A stretch of DNA of 51,653 bases from assembly GCA_020073645.1 (NCBI GenBank), contig JAIQET010000028.1:1-51653 (forward strand). The letters are read 5' to 3'. This document shows, piece by piece, positions 32,682-42,130 of the stretch. Source of the stretch: Terriglobia bacterium. GTDB taxonomy: Bacteria > Acidobacteriota > Terriglobia > Terriglobales > Acidobacteriaceae. How positions within the stretch are numbered: position 1 is the first letter of the stretch; each line of letters opens with the position of its first letter. Both the position numbers and the translations under genes were made by a program. A model generated the notes under the pieces. The model had not been told where the DNA came from, did not search any database, and saw only the letters and a program-made list of their open reading frames with translations.

Positions 32682-33175
32682 GCGCACCACGAACCGCCAG
32701 CACAGTCGTCCTGGGATTGGGCAACGTGATTCATTCCGACGACGGTGCCGGTGTCCATGCTGTGCAGCGGCTCAAAGAAGCGCCTGACATCCCCGAGGAC
32801 GTCGCCTTGATTGAAGGCGGCACTCTCGGCTTGGCGCTGCTTCCTTACTTGTGGGATGCCGTGCGGATCCTGGTGCTGGATGCGGTAGATGTAGGCCAGC
32901 CTGCCGGCACCGTAGTTTGCCTGAGCTGGGACGAGATTCGACGCCTGCGTGGCAGCGGCAGCGTGCACCTGGTGGGTCTGGCTGACCTGCTCGGAGCCCT
33001 GCAACTCGTGGCCAACCCACCACAGGAGATCATCTTGCTGGGAGTGCAGCCGGCCTCCACCGACTGGGGAACAGAACTGTCGCAGGAAGTGCAAGTTGCC
33101 ATTCCTCAGCTAGTTACGACTGCCCTGGAGCTCTTGTGTCGGTGGTCACAGCCTTTGGAACAAGCGGCGAGCTAG
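32678..33175 (+). CDS. hyaD: Hydrogenase maturation protease
   Basis: This 165-aa endopeptidase removes the C-terminal tail of the large subunit after nickel insertion. It has the family start VVLGLGNVIHSDDGAGVH, the LDAVDVG segment with the nickel-sensing Asp, and the SVHLVGL segment with the His. The position of the usual Glu (DEG in most members) is Asp (SDDG). The start overlaps hyaC by four bases. Confidence 0.92.
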   Translation: MSAPRTASTVVLGLGNVIHSDDGAGVHAVQRLKEAPDIPEDVALIEGGTLGLALLPYLWDAVRILVLDAVDVGQPAGTVVCLSWDEIRRLRGSGSVHLVGLADLLGALQLVANPPQEIILLGVQPASTDWGTELSQEVQVAIPQLVTTALELLCRWSQPLEQAAS

Positions 33176-33247
33176 ACTTTGATTGGGTCTTGGCTGGCGC
33201 CGGCTCGGGCCCTGCGGACAACGTGCTAGAAGAGGGGGAGAGGCCAG

Positions 33248-33529
33248 ATGTGCCTTGCGATTCCGGGCAAGATCCTCGACAGTCGTGACCACGACGGGAC
33301 GCGCGCCGGTCGGGTGCAGTTTGGCGGGATTGTGCGGCAGGTCTGCCTGGATTTTGTCCCCGAGGCGGTCGTAGGCGACTACGTCATGGTCCACGTCGGC
33401 TTCGCCATCAGCCGAGTGGACACCGAAGAAGCCGAGCGCACCTACAAATTGCTGGAAGAGATGGGTGTGCTGGAAGAAGAGCTGCCAAAACTTGACGACG
33501 AACCTCCGGGCCCGGCTTCTGCCCAATAG
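33248..33529 (+). CDS. hypC: Hydrogenase assembly chaperone HypC/HupF type
   Basis: This small chaperone carries the Fe(CN)2CO unit with HypD and delivers it to the large subunit. It begins MCLAIPGKIL with the essential Cys2, and GDYVMVHVGFAISRVD is typical. It has 93 aa, with an acidic Pro-rich tail of about 15 extra residues. A strong GGGGGAGAGG ribosome site precedes it. It is followed by two genes on the opposite strand before hypD. Confidence 0.94.
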   Translation: MCLAIPGKILDSRDHDGTRAGRVQFGGIVRQVCLDFVPEAVVGDYVMVHVGFAISRVDTEEAERTYKLLEEMGVLEEELPKLDDEPPGPASAQ

Positions 33530-33532
33530 CGG

Positions 33533-34249
33533 CTAGCCTTTTTCCTTATTCCGTCGCATCCGCTCCAGATACACCTGCTCCACTGGCCGGTCATATTCCC
33601 GCAGAATGTGGCGCACGCTCCGGCCGCTGACCAGGTGGCAAATCTCCTCCGCCAGATTCTTGGCGTGATCTCCAGCTCGTTCCAGTCCCTGGCTGACAAA
33701 TACCAGATGGAAACTCTCTTGTCTGGGCTCGTTACGCGGGTTCTCGATATGCCGGACAAAGACCATGTTTCGCAGCCGGTCCAGCTCGGCATCTGCCTTG
33801 AGGACTTCTATCGCACGCCTCACGTCGCGCGACGAAAAGGCTTCGGCAACATAGCTCAGCATTCCCGCAACGATCGCGGCCATCCGCGACAGGTCCTGCC
33901 GATCCTGCTCCTGCAATCGCGGGGCGACGGTTTCCAGGCGGTTGGCCACATTGAGCAGCAGATCGCCAATGCGCTCCAGTTCGATGATGGACTTGAGGCA
34001 GGCCAGCAGTTCGCGAGCTTCGGTCTCCGATACGCCGGCAATGGCGGCAGTCACTTGCTCGTTGATCTGGCGGTCGAGCGTGTCCAGTTCTTCCTCGTAC
34101 TTGCGGACCTGCTCGCGCCAGGCGCCGGGTCCCGAAATAATTCCATCCGCCACGGCCCGTGCGGCCAGCCGGGCGGCCTCGCAGCCTTGCAAAGTGAGTT
34201 CCGCCAGCCGGGAGGACTCCGGAAATTCGATGGGATTGGGGTCACTCAT
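33533..34249 (-). CDS. PhoU-domain protein
   Basis: This 238-aa all-helical protein has two PhoU-like three-helix units. The signature-like stretches are CLKSIIELERIGDLLLNVANR and LVFVSQGLERAGDHAKNLAEEI, where the acidic residues bind metal clusters in PhoU. PhoU proteins regulate phosphate uptake and signalling. No pst or phoR gene is here. It is antisense to the flanking hyp genes, ends 3 bases from the hypC stop, and follows the nickel-transporter gene on its own strand by 28 bases. Confidence 0.85.
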   Translation of the reverse strand: MSDPNPIEFPESSRLAELTLQGCEAARLAARAVADGIISGPGAWREQVRKYEEELDTLDRQINEQVTAAIAGVSETEARELLACLKSIIELERIGDLLLNVANRLETVAPRLQEQDRQDLSRMAAIVAGMLSYVAEAFSSRDVRRAIEVLKADAELDRLRNMVFVRHIENPRNEPRQESFHLVFVSQGLERAGDHAKNLAEEICHLVSGRSVRHILREYDRPVEQVYLERMRRNKEKG

Positions 34250-34277
34250 GGGACTACCTCGTTCAACTGCTTCCCGA

Positions 34278-34976
34278 TCAGGAGTGCAGGCGTTCGGAAA
34301 GAGTAATCAGTCCGGCAACAACGCAGAACACGGCCACACAGGCGGTCGTTAGACGAAAGATGAGTTGCTGTCTTCGAGGATTGCCGCCTTCCTCGTTGGC
34401 GCGCGTCAAGAACCCTCCAGCGACGAAGCCGTAGGCGGTCATCGAAGCCACGATCCCAAGCGTGAAAGCCGTGATGCGCACCATGGACACGGCGAAGGTC
34501 TGGGCCAGGGCAACGGGCACAATCAGCAGCAGGCTGCGAGCTCCGCCCATGGCGAACAAACCTCCCAGCAGGAAGGCCAACCGACCGTGTTTGTGCTGGT
34601 GCTCGACCGGGCTGCCAAGGTGCGCGTGAACGTGGCTGTGTTCTCCCGGCCCGTGGTGATGCCCGTGGGAGTGAATCGAGAGGCGTCCCGTGATCAAGCC
34701 CAAACCCAAAACCAGTCCAGTCACGATCAGGAGCGTTGCGGCTACCAAGTCAAATCCGCGTTCCCAACGGACAGGCAGGGCCATGCGGCCGAAGTGGGCC
34801 AGCAAGGCGGCCGCGCCGATCACTGCCGCATGTCCCCCGGCAAAGTGCACGGAGAAGAACGCGACTCGCCGGAAACTGTTGCCCGTGATGGCGCCGAAGG
34901 CGGTGATGGCGGCCAGGTGGTCGGGCCCCAGCCCGTGCAGGACCCCGGCTCCAAAGATCATCGCCAGCAGCAGCAT
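34278..34976 (-). CDS. Nickel/cobalt transporter-like membrane protein (UreH/NicO type)
   Basis: This 232-aa membrane protein has about six helices and the start LLLAMIFGAGVLHGLGPDHLA, where HxxxPDH resembles the metal motif of NiCoT and UreH/NicO transporters. A His-rich cytoplasmic or periplasmic loop (HSHGHHHGPGEHSHVHAH) lies in the middle. Its place between hypC and hypD makes nickel supply for the hydrogenase the natural role. I chose ATG 34976 (GGAAGGG upstream); a GTG at 35045 would add 23 polar residues. Confidence 0.82.
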   Translation of the reverse strand: MLLLAMIFGAGVLHGLGPDHLAAITAFGAITGNSFRRVAFFSVHFAGGHAAVIGAAALLAHFGRMALPVRWERGFDLVAATLLIVTGLVLGLGLITGRLSIHSHGHHHGPGEHSHVHAHLGSPVEHQHKHGRLAFLLGGLFAMGGARSLLLIVPVALAQTFAVSMVRITAFTLGIVASMTAYGFVAGGFLTRANEEGGNPRRQQLIFRLTTACVAVFCVVAGLITLSERLHS

Positions 34977-35171
34977 ACGCGTACAGCCCTTCCTTGCTGA
35001 CGCAATTCTACTATCGCCGGAAGCAACTATCGTGCCTGGGGTCACGGGCCCCTGTGATATGCATCACCGATAGGATGTTTGCTGGGAACTAGAGTGTCTC
35101 TAGGTATGCCTTACCGCCGGAAACCGCCCGCTTTGCGGTAGGCGCGCGAGTCGCAGCCTGGGGACAGCGTC

Positions 35172-36269
35172 ATGAAATATATCGACGAATATCGTGACGA
35201 GCGTGTGGCCCGCGCCCTGGCTGCCGAAGTCGCGCGGCGCACCACCCGCCCCTGGGTGCTGATGGAGATCTGTGGCGGTCAGACCCACACCATCATGCGC
35301 TACGGTCTCGACGAACTTCTGCCTCGCGAGCTCGAGTTGGTGCATGGCCCGGGATGCCCGGTATGCGTCACCCCGCTCGAGACCATCGACAAGGCCATCG
35401 AACTCGCATCACGCCCCGATGTGATCCTGGTTTCCTACGGCGACATGCTGCGTGTCCCCGGCTCGCGTTCCGACCTGTTTCGTGCCCGGGCACTGGGCGG
35501 CGATGTGCGCATCGCCTATTCGCCGACCGAGGCAGTGAAAATCGCCCGTGCCCATCCCGATCGCAAGGTGGTGTTCCTCGCCATTGGTTTCGAGACCACC
35601 GCTCCCGCCAACGCCATGGCAGCGTGGCAGGCCCGGCGCGAAGGCCTCACGAACTTCTCCATGTTGGTTTCGCACGTGCTCGTGCCGCCAGCCATACGCG
35701 CGCTCATGGCGTCTGCCGAAAACCGGGTACAGGGCTTTATCGCGCCCGGGCATGTCTGCACCGTCATGGGATGCGGGGAGTACGAGGCCCTGGTGCGTGA
35801 TTTCTGCGTGCCCATTGTGGTTGGTGGGTTCGAACCTGTAGACCTGCTGGAAGCCGTCCTCATGCTGGTCACACAGCTGGAAGCCGGGGAAGCCAAGCTG
35901 GAAAACCAGTATGTGCGCTCGGTGAGCTACCAGGGAAATCTCCCAGCCCAGCAGGTCATGCAAGAGGTCTTCGAGATTGCCGATCAGAAGTGGCGCGGCA
36001 TCGGCATGATCCCGCGCAGTGGTTTGCGCTTGCGTGAAGAGTACGCCGCCCACGACGCGGACCGGGTGTTCGATCTGGCCGCACTGAGCGCAGACGAGCC
36101 TGCCGAATGCATCAGCGCCCAGGTGTTGCAAGGCCGCAAGCGCCCGACCGACTGCGCCGCATTCGGACTGCGCTGCACTCCGGAGAATCCGCTGGGTGCG
36201 CCCATGGTTTCGTCAGAAGGCGCATGCGCCGCCTACTACCGTTATCGCCGCCATGCGGTCGCGGGTTAG
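35172..36269 (+). CDS. hypD: Hydrogenase maturation factor HypD
   Basis: This 365-aa iron-sulfur protein holds iron while CN and CO ligands are attached, as the partner of HypC and HypE. Cys34 in MEICGGQTH and the [10 protein letters not shown] motif are present, as are [13 protein letters not shown] and the Cys set near the C-terminus ([11 protein letters not shown]). It starts the second plus-strand hyp block and is 9 bases before hypE. Confidence 0.95.
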   Translation: MKYIDEYRDERVARALAAEVARRTTRPWVLMEICGGQTHTIMRYGLDELLPRELELVHGPGCPVCVTPLETIDKAIELASRPDVILVSYGDMLRVPGSRSDLFRARALGGDVRIAYSPTEAVKIARAHPDRKVVFLAIGFETTAPANAMAAWQARREGLTNFSMLVSHVLVPPAIRALMASAENRVQGFIAPGHVCTVMGCGEYEALVRDFCVPIVVGGFEPVDLLEAVLMLVTQLEAGEAKLENQYVRSVSYQGNLPAQQVMQEVFEIADQKWRGIGMIPRSGLRLREEYAAHDADRVFDLAALSADEPAECISAQVLQGRKRPTDCAAFGLRCTPENPLGAPMVSSEGACAAYYRYRRHAVAG

Positions 36270-36278
36270 GAGAACGCC

Positions 36279-37334
36279 ATGCCGGTAAAGACGATCGCCG
36301 AACTGAGTTGCCCGACGCCGCTTCCCGTCCGGGACAAGGTTCTGCTTGGCCACGGCAGCGGCGGCAAGCTCAGCGCGGAACTGATCCGCGATGTCTTCCT
36401 GCCGGCCCTACAAAATCCAGTGCTAGCGCAGTTGAACGATCAGGCGGTTGTGAACATCAACGGACTGCGGCTAGCGTTGACCACCGATTCGTTTGTCGTC
36501 AAGCCGCTGTTTTTTCCCGGCGGCGATATCGGCTCCCTCGCCGTGCATGGCACCATCAACGACTTAGCCGTGGGCGGAGCCACGCCTCTTTTTCTGAGCG
36601 CCGCTTTCATCCTGGAAGAAGGCCTGTCCATGGACGAACTGCAGCGCGTCGTCAACTCCATGCAACGCGCCGCGGCGCAGGCCGGGGTGCAGGTTGTCAC
36701 AGGCGACACCAAAGTTGTCGAGAAGGGCAAAGGCGACGGGATGTTCATCAACACCACAGGCGTTGGTGTGGTGCCGAATGGACTCGAGCTTTCCGCCGAT
36801 CACGCCCGGCCCGGAGACAAGGTCCTGCTCAGCGGGCCCATCGGCGACCACGGCATCGCGATCCTGGCGCAGCGCGAGGGGTTGGAGTTTGAAACCACCA
36901 TCGAGAGCGACAGCGCCGCGCTGCATACGCTGGTCGCCGACATGCTGCGGGTCACGCGAGAAATCCGCTGCATGCGCGATCCCACCCGCGGCGGGCTGTC
37001 CAGCGCGCTGAATGAAATTGCAGCCCAGTCGCGCGTGAGCATTGAGCTGGAAGAGCGCGTCATTCCGGTACGGGAGGAAGTGAAAGGCGCGTGCGAGCTG
37101 CTGGGACTCGATCCCCTGTACGTAGCCAATGAAGGCAAACTGATCGCCATCGCAGCGCCGGGCGCCGCGGACGAATTGCTGCGGGCCATGCGTGGTCACC
37201 CGCTGGGACGGGAGTCGCAAATCATCGGCTCCGTTAAACAAGACAATCCCGGCCTGGTCACTATGCGCACCACGCTCGGCACCACGCGCATTGTGGACAT
37301 GCTCGCCGGCGACCAGCTACCCAGGATTTGCTGA
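36279..37334 (+). CDS. hypE: Hydrogenase maturation factor HypE
   Basis: This 351-aa PurM-fold enzyme dehydrates its own C-terminal thiocarboxamide to thiocyanate, the source of cyanide ligands. The ATP-binding start VLLGHGSGGKLSAELI and the required C-terminal PRIC (Cys351 last) are present. It follows hypD closely and is followed by hypA 7 bases later. Confidence 0.96.
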   Translation: MPVKTIAELSCPTPLPVRDKVLLGHGSGGKLSAELIRDVFLPALQNPVLAQLNDQAVVNINGLRLALTTDSFVVKPLFFPGGDIGSLAVHGTINDLAVGGATPLFLSAAFILEEGLSMDELQRVVNSMQRAAAQAGVQVVTGDTKVVEKGKGDGMFINTTGVGVVPNGLELSADHARPGDKVLLSGPIGDHGIAILAQREGLEFETTIESDSAALHTLVADMLRVTREIRCMRDPTRGGLSSALNEIAAQSRVSIELEERVIPVREEVKGACELLGLDPLYVANEGKLIAIAAPGAADELLRAMRGHPLGRESQIIGSVKQDNPGLVTMRTTLGTTRIVDMLAGDQLPRIC

Positions 37335-37341
37335 GGGACCG

Positions 37342-37722
37342 ATGCATGAAATGGGAATTGCCTGCGAGGTACTAGCCGCCGTGCGCGGCGAAGCGAAACG
37401 GCACCCCGGCAATACTCCGCGGAAAGTCGGCCTGCGCATCGGCGAACTGGCGGCGGTTGATCCGGAAGCTCTGCGCTTCTGTTTCGAGGCCATCACCCGT
37501 GACACCGATATGGAGTCACTGGAATTGGAGATTGAAATCTGTCCGTTCCGTTTTCGGTGTCTGAGCTGCGGGCATGAGTTTGTCGTGCAGAACTACGACA
37601 GCCAGTGTCCGCAATGCGCCGACATGAAAACCGAGTGCATCGGCGGACAAGAGTTGGACGTGGCTTATCTGGAGGTGGAAGACCATGAACCGAGTGCCGC
37701 TGGAGCAAAAAGTACTCAGTGA
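37342..37722 (+). CDS. hypA: Nickel metallochaperone HypA
   Basis: This 126-aa protein delivers nickel to the large subunit with HypB. The nickel-binding N-terminus MHEMGIACEV (His2, Glu3) and a zinc finger with CLSCGHEF and CPQCAD are present. The ATG at 37342 is fixed by the MHE motif. Its 3' end overlaps hypB by 38 bases in another frame, implying coupled translation. Confidence 0.95.
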   Translation: MHEMGIACEVLAAVRGEAKRHPGNTPRKVGLRIGELAAVDPEALRFCFEAITRDTDMESLELEIEICPFRFRCLSCGHEFVVQNYDSQCPQCADMKTECIGGQELDVAYLEVEDHEPSAAGAKSTQ

Positions 37723-38365
37723 GAACGACCGCGTCGCGGCCGAGTTGCGAGCGCGTTTCCGGGAACACGGCGTTCTGTGCCTCAACCTGATCAGCTCTCC
37801 TGGTTCCGGCAAGACCAGCCTGCTCGAGTGCACCCTGGAAAGCCTACCCCGCGACCGGCGCGTGGCTGTGCTCACCGGCGACATTCAAACGGACAATGAC
37901 GCGGCTCGCCTCAAACGCTTCGGCTTCCCAGTGAAGCAGATCACGACCGGCGGTACCTGTCATCTGGATGCGCGCATGGTCGAACGCCACCTCGCGGATT
38001 GGTCGCTCGCGAACATGGATCTCCTATTCATCGAAAACGTCGGCAACCTGGTGTGCCCGTCCAGCTACGACCTCGGCGAGGCGGCCAAGATCGTGGTGCT
38101 GAGCGTCACCGAGGGCGAGGACAAGCCGCTGAAATATCCGTCCATTTTTCTCAAGTCGGAATTGCTCGTGCTGAACAAAATCGATCTGTTGCCCTATGTC
38201 CCGTTCGACATGAATGCCGCAGTGGAGAACGCTCGCCGCGTGCATCCCGCGATGGAGATCTTGAAGGTGTCTTGTCTCACGGGAAAGGGCCTGCACGAAT
38301 GGCTTGTCTGGCTGGAGCATCGCCGACGGGCGATCAAGCCGGTGGAAACCGAGGCCGTGACCTAG
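37685..38365 (+). CDS. hypB: Hydrogenase nickel-insertion GTPase HypB
   Basis: This 226-aa SIMIBI GTPase has P-loop SSPGSGKTS (37-45), LTGDIQTDNDA, the metal-site segment TGGTCHLDARM, FIENVGNLVCPSS and the base-recognition NKID. It lacks the N-terminal CxxCGC high-affinity nickel motif and any His-rich stretch found in many HypB proteins. It probably relies on HypA and the nearby His-rich transporter for nickel. It overlaps hypA by 38 bases and precedes hypF by 7. Confidence 0.95.
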   Translation: MNRVPLEQKVLSENDRVAAELRARFREHGVLCLNLISSPGSGKTSLLECTLESLPRDRRVAVLTGDIQTDNDAARLKRFGFPVKQITTGGTCHLDARMVERHLADWSLANMDLLFIENVGNLVCPSSYDLGEAAKIVVLSVTEGEDKPLKYPSIFLKSELLVLNKIDLLPYVPFDMNAAVENARRVHPAMEILKVSCLTGKGLHEWLVWLEHRRRAIKPVETEAVT

Positions 38366-38372
38366 GTGCAGC

Positions 38373-40664
38373 ATGGAAGTTCGCCGTCAGATCGAAGTTT
38401 CGGGCATCGTGCAGGGTGTCGGCTTCCGGCCTTATGTGTACCGGCTCGCGACCGGGAACCATCTCGCCGGTGCCATCCGCAATACTTCGGCCGGCGTTTC
38501 CATCGAAATCGAGGGCCCTGCCGAAACTGTCGAAGACTTCGTGGTGCGGCTTCCACGTGAAGCGCCGCCGCTGGCGCGCATTACCAGCGTGGCCGTGCGC
38601 GAAGTGCCCTGCAACGGCGATCGCGAATTCCGCATTCTCAGCAGTCGCAGTGGAGAGCAAGTCCGCACCCTGATCTCTCCCGATGTAGCTATCTGCCCCG
38701 ACTGCCTCAGCGAGCTGTTCAACCCGTCCGATCGCCGCTACCGCTACCCGTTCATCAATTGCACGAACTGCGGTCCGCGCTTCACCATAACGCGCGACAT
38801 TCCCTACGATCGGCCGCGCACTTCCATGTCGGTGTTCCCCATGTGTCCCGCGTGCCAGGCGGAATACGACGACCCATTGAATCGCCGTTTCCATGCCCAA
38901 CCCAACGCCTGCTGGGAGTGCGGCCCGCGGGTGGAGCTCTGGGACAGGAGGGGGAGGCGAATCGAGTGCCGCGATGCGATCGCGGAGGCGGTCGCGGGTC
39001 TTCATGCCGGGCTGGTGGTGGCGGTCAAAGGCCTCGGTGGATTTCATCTGGCCGCGGACGCAACCAATCCCGCTGCCGTTGCCCTGCTTCGAGAACGCAA
39101 ACGGCGGGTGGAAAAACCGTTCGCCATTATGGTCCCGAGCGTCGCCACCGCACAGGAAATCTGTCAACTGGACGACGCTGCCCGCGCGGTCCTGGAATCC
39201 GTGCAGCGGCCCATTGTCCTCCTTCCCTGGAAAAACCCCAGCCCGATTGCCGACCAGGTCGCGCCCTTCAACCGCTACCTGGGAATTTTCCTGCCGTACA
39301 CGCCGCTGCATTACCTGCTGCTGGCAGAAGGCGGCTTCACCGCTCTGGTCATGACCAGCGGAAACCTGGGCGAGGAGCCGATTGCTGTCGGCAACAAGGA
39401 AGCGATCGCGCGCCTGCAAGGCCTCGCCGACTATTTCCTCGTCCACAACCGTGACATTCTTTTGCGCTGCGATGATTCCGTGGTCAGGATCTCAGGTGGA
39501 AAGACTCGCCAGTTACGCCGCTCTCGTGGCTTTGTTCCAGTGCCGGTGTTCTTGCAGGAAGAACAACCGCCGGTGCTCGCAGTTGGCGGCGAACTCAAGA
39601 ACGCCATCTGCCTTACCAAAGGCAAACACGCCTTCCTTAGCCAGCACGTTGGCGATCTGGAGAACGTCGAAAGCTACAACTTCTTCGCCGAGGCCGTCGA
39701 GCATCTCGAAAAAATCCTCGAAATCCTCCCGCAGACCATCGCCTACGACCTCCATCCCGACTATTTTTCGACCCGGTGGGCGCTGCAACAGAAGGGAGTG
39801 CAACTGGTCGGAGTGCAGCATCACCACGCTCACATCGCCAGCTGTATGGCGGAAAATCACCTCGAGGGACGCGTGCTCGGCTTCGCTCTGGACGGAACCG
39901 GCTATGGCACCGACGGCCGCATCTGGGGCGGGGAAGCCTTGATCGCGGGCTATGAGGACTTCGAGCGCGTCGCGCATCTGGAATACATTCCACTTCCAGG
40001 CAGCGCCGCCGCCATCCGCGAACCCTGGCGCATGGCGGTCAGTTACCTGGCGCATCACTTCGGGCGCGATTTCCTGGCTCTGCCGATTCCTTTTGTGCGT
40101 CAACTCGACCGGCAAAAGACCGAGCTTCTTTTGCAGATCATCGAGCACCAAGTGAACTCGCCCCTGACCTCCAGTTGCGGCCGCTTGTTCGATGCGGTTG
40201 CCGCGTTGATCGGAATACGGCAGCAGGTCAACTACGAGGCACAAGCAGCGATTGAGCTGGAAATGGCAATCATACCGGCCGACGACAACACAGCCTACCC
40301 GCTTGCGCTGATCTCCGAAGGGGAGCACTGGCTCATCGGTACGCGTCCGCTATTCGACGCCTTGCTCGCTGACCTGAGCAGCAACGTCCCCGCCGGAACC
40401 ATCAGCCGGCGCTTCCACAACGGCCTGGTCGAGCGATTCGCGCAGCTCGCGGATCTTTTGCGGAAGCAATCCGGCCTCAATCGCGTCTGCCTCAGCGGAG
40501 GCACCTTCCAGAACATCTATTTGTCGGAGCATCTCGAGTCGCGTTTGTCTGCCGCCGGATTCGAGGTCTTCACCCATAGCGAAGTTCCTGCCGGAGACGG
40601 TGGTTTGAGTCTCGGTCAGGCGCTGGTTGCTGCGCACCGGCTCCGTTCGCAAAGAAGTCTGTAA
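38373..40664 (+). CDS. hypF: Carbamoyltransferase HypF
   Basis: This 763-aa enzyme makes carbamoyl groups that HypE turns into cyanide ligands. Domains in order are acylphosphatase (residues 1-95, VQGVGFRPYVYRLA), two zinc fingers (CPDCLSELF, CTNCGPRFTI, CPACQAEYD, CWECGP; ~105-190), YrdC-like (~200-390, VVAVKGLGGFHLAADA) and a Kae1-like domain (~400-763, VGVQHHHAHIASCMAEN, LSGGTFQNIYL). All are intact. It is the last gene of the hydrogenase locus and is followed by a 10-bp inverted repeat. Confidence 0.96.
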   Translation: MEVRRQIEVSGIVQGVGFRPYVYRLATGNHLAGAIRNTSAGVSIEIEGPAETVEDFVVRLPREAPPLARITSVAVREVPCNGDREFRILSSRSGEQVRTLISPDVAICPDCLSELFNPSDRRYRYPFINCTNCGPRFTITRDIPYDRPRTSMSVFPMCPACQAEYDDPLNRRFHAQPNACWECGPRVELWDRRGRRIECRDAIAEAVAGLHAGLVVAVKGLGGFHLAADATNPAAVALLRERKRRVEKPFAIMVPSVATAQEICQLDDAARAVLESVQRPIVLLPWKNPSPIADQVAPFNRYLGIFLPYTPLHYLLLAEGGFTALVMTSGNLGEEPIAVGNKEAIARLQGLADYFLVHNRDILLRCDDSVVRISGGKTRQLRRSRGFVPVPVFLQEEQPPVLAVGGELKNAICLTKGKHAFLSQHVGDLENVESYNFFAEAVEHLEKILEILPQTIAYDLHPDYFSTRWALQQKGVQLVGVQHHHAHIASCMAENHLEGRVLGFALDGTGYGTDGRIWGGEALIAGYEDFERVAHLEYIPLPGSAAAIREPWRMAVSYLAHHFGRDFLALPIPFVRQLDRQKTELLLQIIEHQVNSPLTSSCGRLFDAVAALIGIRQQVNYEAQAAIELEMAIIPADDNTAYPLALISEGEHWLIGTRPLFDALLADLSSNVPAGTISRRFHNGLVERFAQLADLLRKQSGLNRVCLSGGTFQNIYLSEHLESRLSAAGFEVFTHSEVPAGDGGLSLGQALVAAHRLRSQRSL

Positions 40665-40676
40665 GCCCTTTCCTCC

Positions 40677-40716
40677 GGCGGTTACCCTCGGCTGGCCAAC
40701 CGGACAGGTAACCGCC
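40677..40716. terminator. 10-bp inverted repeat after hypF, terminator-like
   Basis: GGCGGTTACC (40677-40686) and GGTAACCGCC (40707-40716) are perfectly complementary around a GC-rich 20-base spacer, 13 bases after the hypF stop. There is no T-run, so it is not a classical terminator, but it could stabilise or end the hydrogenase transcript. Confidence 0.5.
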
Positions 40717-40801
40717 CCGCCGATTACCCGGCCAGAAGCCGCGCCAGGCTTGCCGTTCTGTAACTTGTTTGCTTCTCCCCCCCACACTACCCTTAATATC
40801 T

Positions 40802-42130
40802 ATGTCGCCGTTGTCTCTCGTATTCTCCTCCGACGAGGAGACATCGCGCCGTCTGGCCCAAGCTCTCCACGAGCTTGAGTTCGAAGTCGAACACTGCGGC
40901 GAGATCTTCGCCGCCGTCGAACGCCTCACCAGTCGCAGCTTTGAAGTGATCGTCGCCGACTGGGACGACGGAGTGGAAGCCAGCTTTCTGCTCAAGACCT
41001 CACGCGAGTTAAAGTCCAACAGCGCCGCTTTCACCGTGGCCGTCGTAAACCACGCAGAAGCCGCCTCCGCGGCCCGGCTGATCGGCGCCGATCTGGCAAT
41101 CCACAAGCCAATCACCCCCGAAAAGGTGAAGTATGCCCTGCTGACCTGTGACGAGTTCCTGCGTTGTCTGAGGACCTGGTTGCCCAAGTTCAACAGCGTC
41201 CCCCAACCCGCGAGAAAAGAATCCTACCAAGCGCCGGCGTATGAACAGGACTCGACCGCGAACCCAAATGAATCTGCGGTTGGGCCCGACAGCGCCGGTT
41301 CTTCAGCTTCCCAACATCGCCGCGGCTGGGGTATGGCGATGTGGCCGTACCAGTCGAGATCGGCCGCAGCCCGGCCGAAGACCCACAGCGCGCGCAGAGC
41401 CTCCCTGCTGGCCATCGCTTGTGGCGTGGCGGCCTTTTCGGTCGGTTACGCGGTCAGCGATGGTCCGCGGATTGAGGCCAGCTCCGTAACCAAGTTCTAT
41501 GAGCAGGCCCTGGAAAAGACACACGATTGGCTGCGTCCTTCGAACAGCAATGAAACTATTGGCGAGCAGGAAATAGCCCAGAGTACCGGTTCAACGCCCC
41601 TTGGTCAGAGGACCGGTCCGCGCACGCGCATCCGCGTGACGCCCGTCCCGGCCCATCCCGCCACCGATCAGAGCGTGCAGTCGCGCCAGGAGCCGCCGCC
41701 GCTCAAGCTCGAAGCTTTGCAGGAACCCGACCCTCTCTCCACCGTCGCCACGAACATTCCGGATAGCTTGCGGGTTCCAGTGCAGGTCACGAGTGTGCGC
41801 GCCGTAGCTGCCACCTTCGGTCCCAGTCTTCTGGGTGCTCTCGAACCCGTAAGTCTGCCGGAAGATCTTGCCCAGAAGCTTCTGCTGCAGAAGGTGCAGC
41901 CCAGTTATCCCGACCAGGCACTGCGGGCTGGGTTGCAAGGGCCGGTAGTTTTGCAGGCCTGGATCGCCAAAGACGGGACCATTCGTGACTTGAAGCTGGT
42001 CCGGGGCTACCTGGTTCTGGGGCAGGCGGCCTACCAGGCGGTCAAGCAGTGGCGCTACAAGCCCTATTTCCTGAATGGTCGAGCAGTGGAAGCCGAGACC
42101 TACATCACCATCGACTTCAAACTGCCTTGA
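40802..42130 (+). CDS. Receiver-domain/TonB-domain fusion membrane protein
   Basis: This 442-aa protein has an unusual domain order. Residues 4-125 are a CheY-like receiver with acidic pocket SDEE (10-13), probable phosphoacceptor Asp53 (VIVADWDD) and Lys102 (HKPI). A Ser/Gln/Pro-rich linker, one membrane helix (~201-217), a ~140-residue Pro-rich periplasmic spacer and a TonB C-terminal domain (~365-442, VQPSYPDQALRAGLQGPVVL, VKQWRYKPYFLNGR) follow. It precedes a histidine kinase gene. The usual switch Ser/Thr is not evident. No ribosome site is seen before the ATG. Confidence 0.82.
   Translation: MSPLSLVFSSDEETSRRLAQALHELEFEVEHCGEIFAAVERLTSRSFEVIVADWDDGVEASFLLKTSRELKSNSAAFTVAVVNHAEAASAARLIGADLAIHKPITPEKVKYALLTCDEFLRCLRTWLPKFNSVPQPARKESYQAPAYEQDSTANPNESAVGPDSAGSSASQHRRGWGMAMWPYQSRSAAARPKTHSARRASLLAIACGVAAFSVGYAVSDGPRIEASSVTKFYEQALEKTHDWLRPSNSNETIGEQEIAQSTGSTPLGQRTGPRTRIRVTPVPAHPATDQSVQSRQEPPPLKLEALQEPDPLSTVATNIPDSLRVPVQVTSVRAVAATFGPSLLGALEPVSLPEDLAQKLLLQKVQPSYPDQALRAGLQGPVVLQAWIAKDGTIRDLKLVRGYLVLGQAAYQAVKQWRYKPYFLNGRAVEAETYITIDFKLP

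Noticed and set aside
38334..39446. Minus-strand open frame of 370 codons
   Set aside because: It lies opposite hypF, whose domains are fully recognisable; it has no ribosome site or motif.
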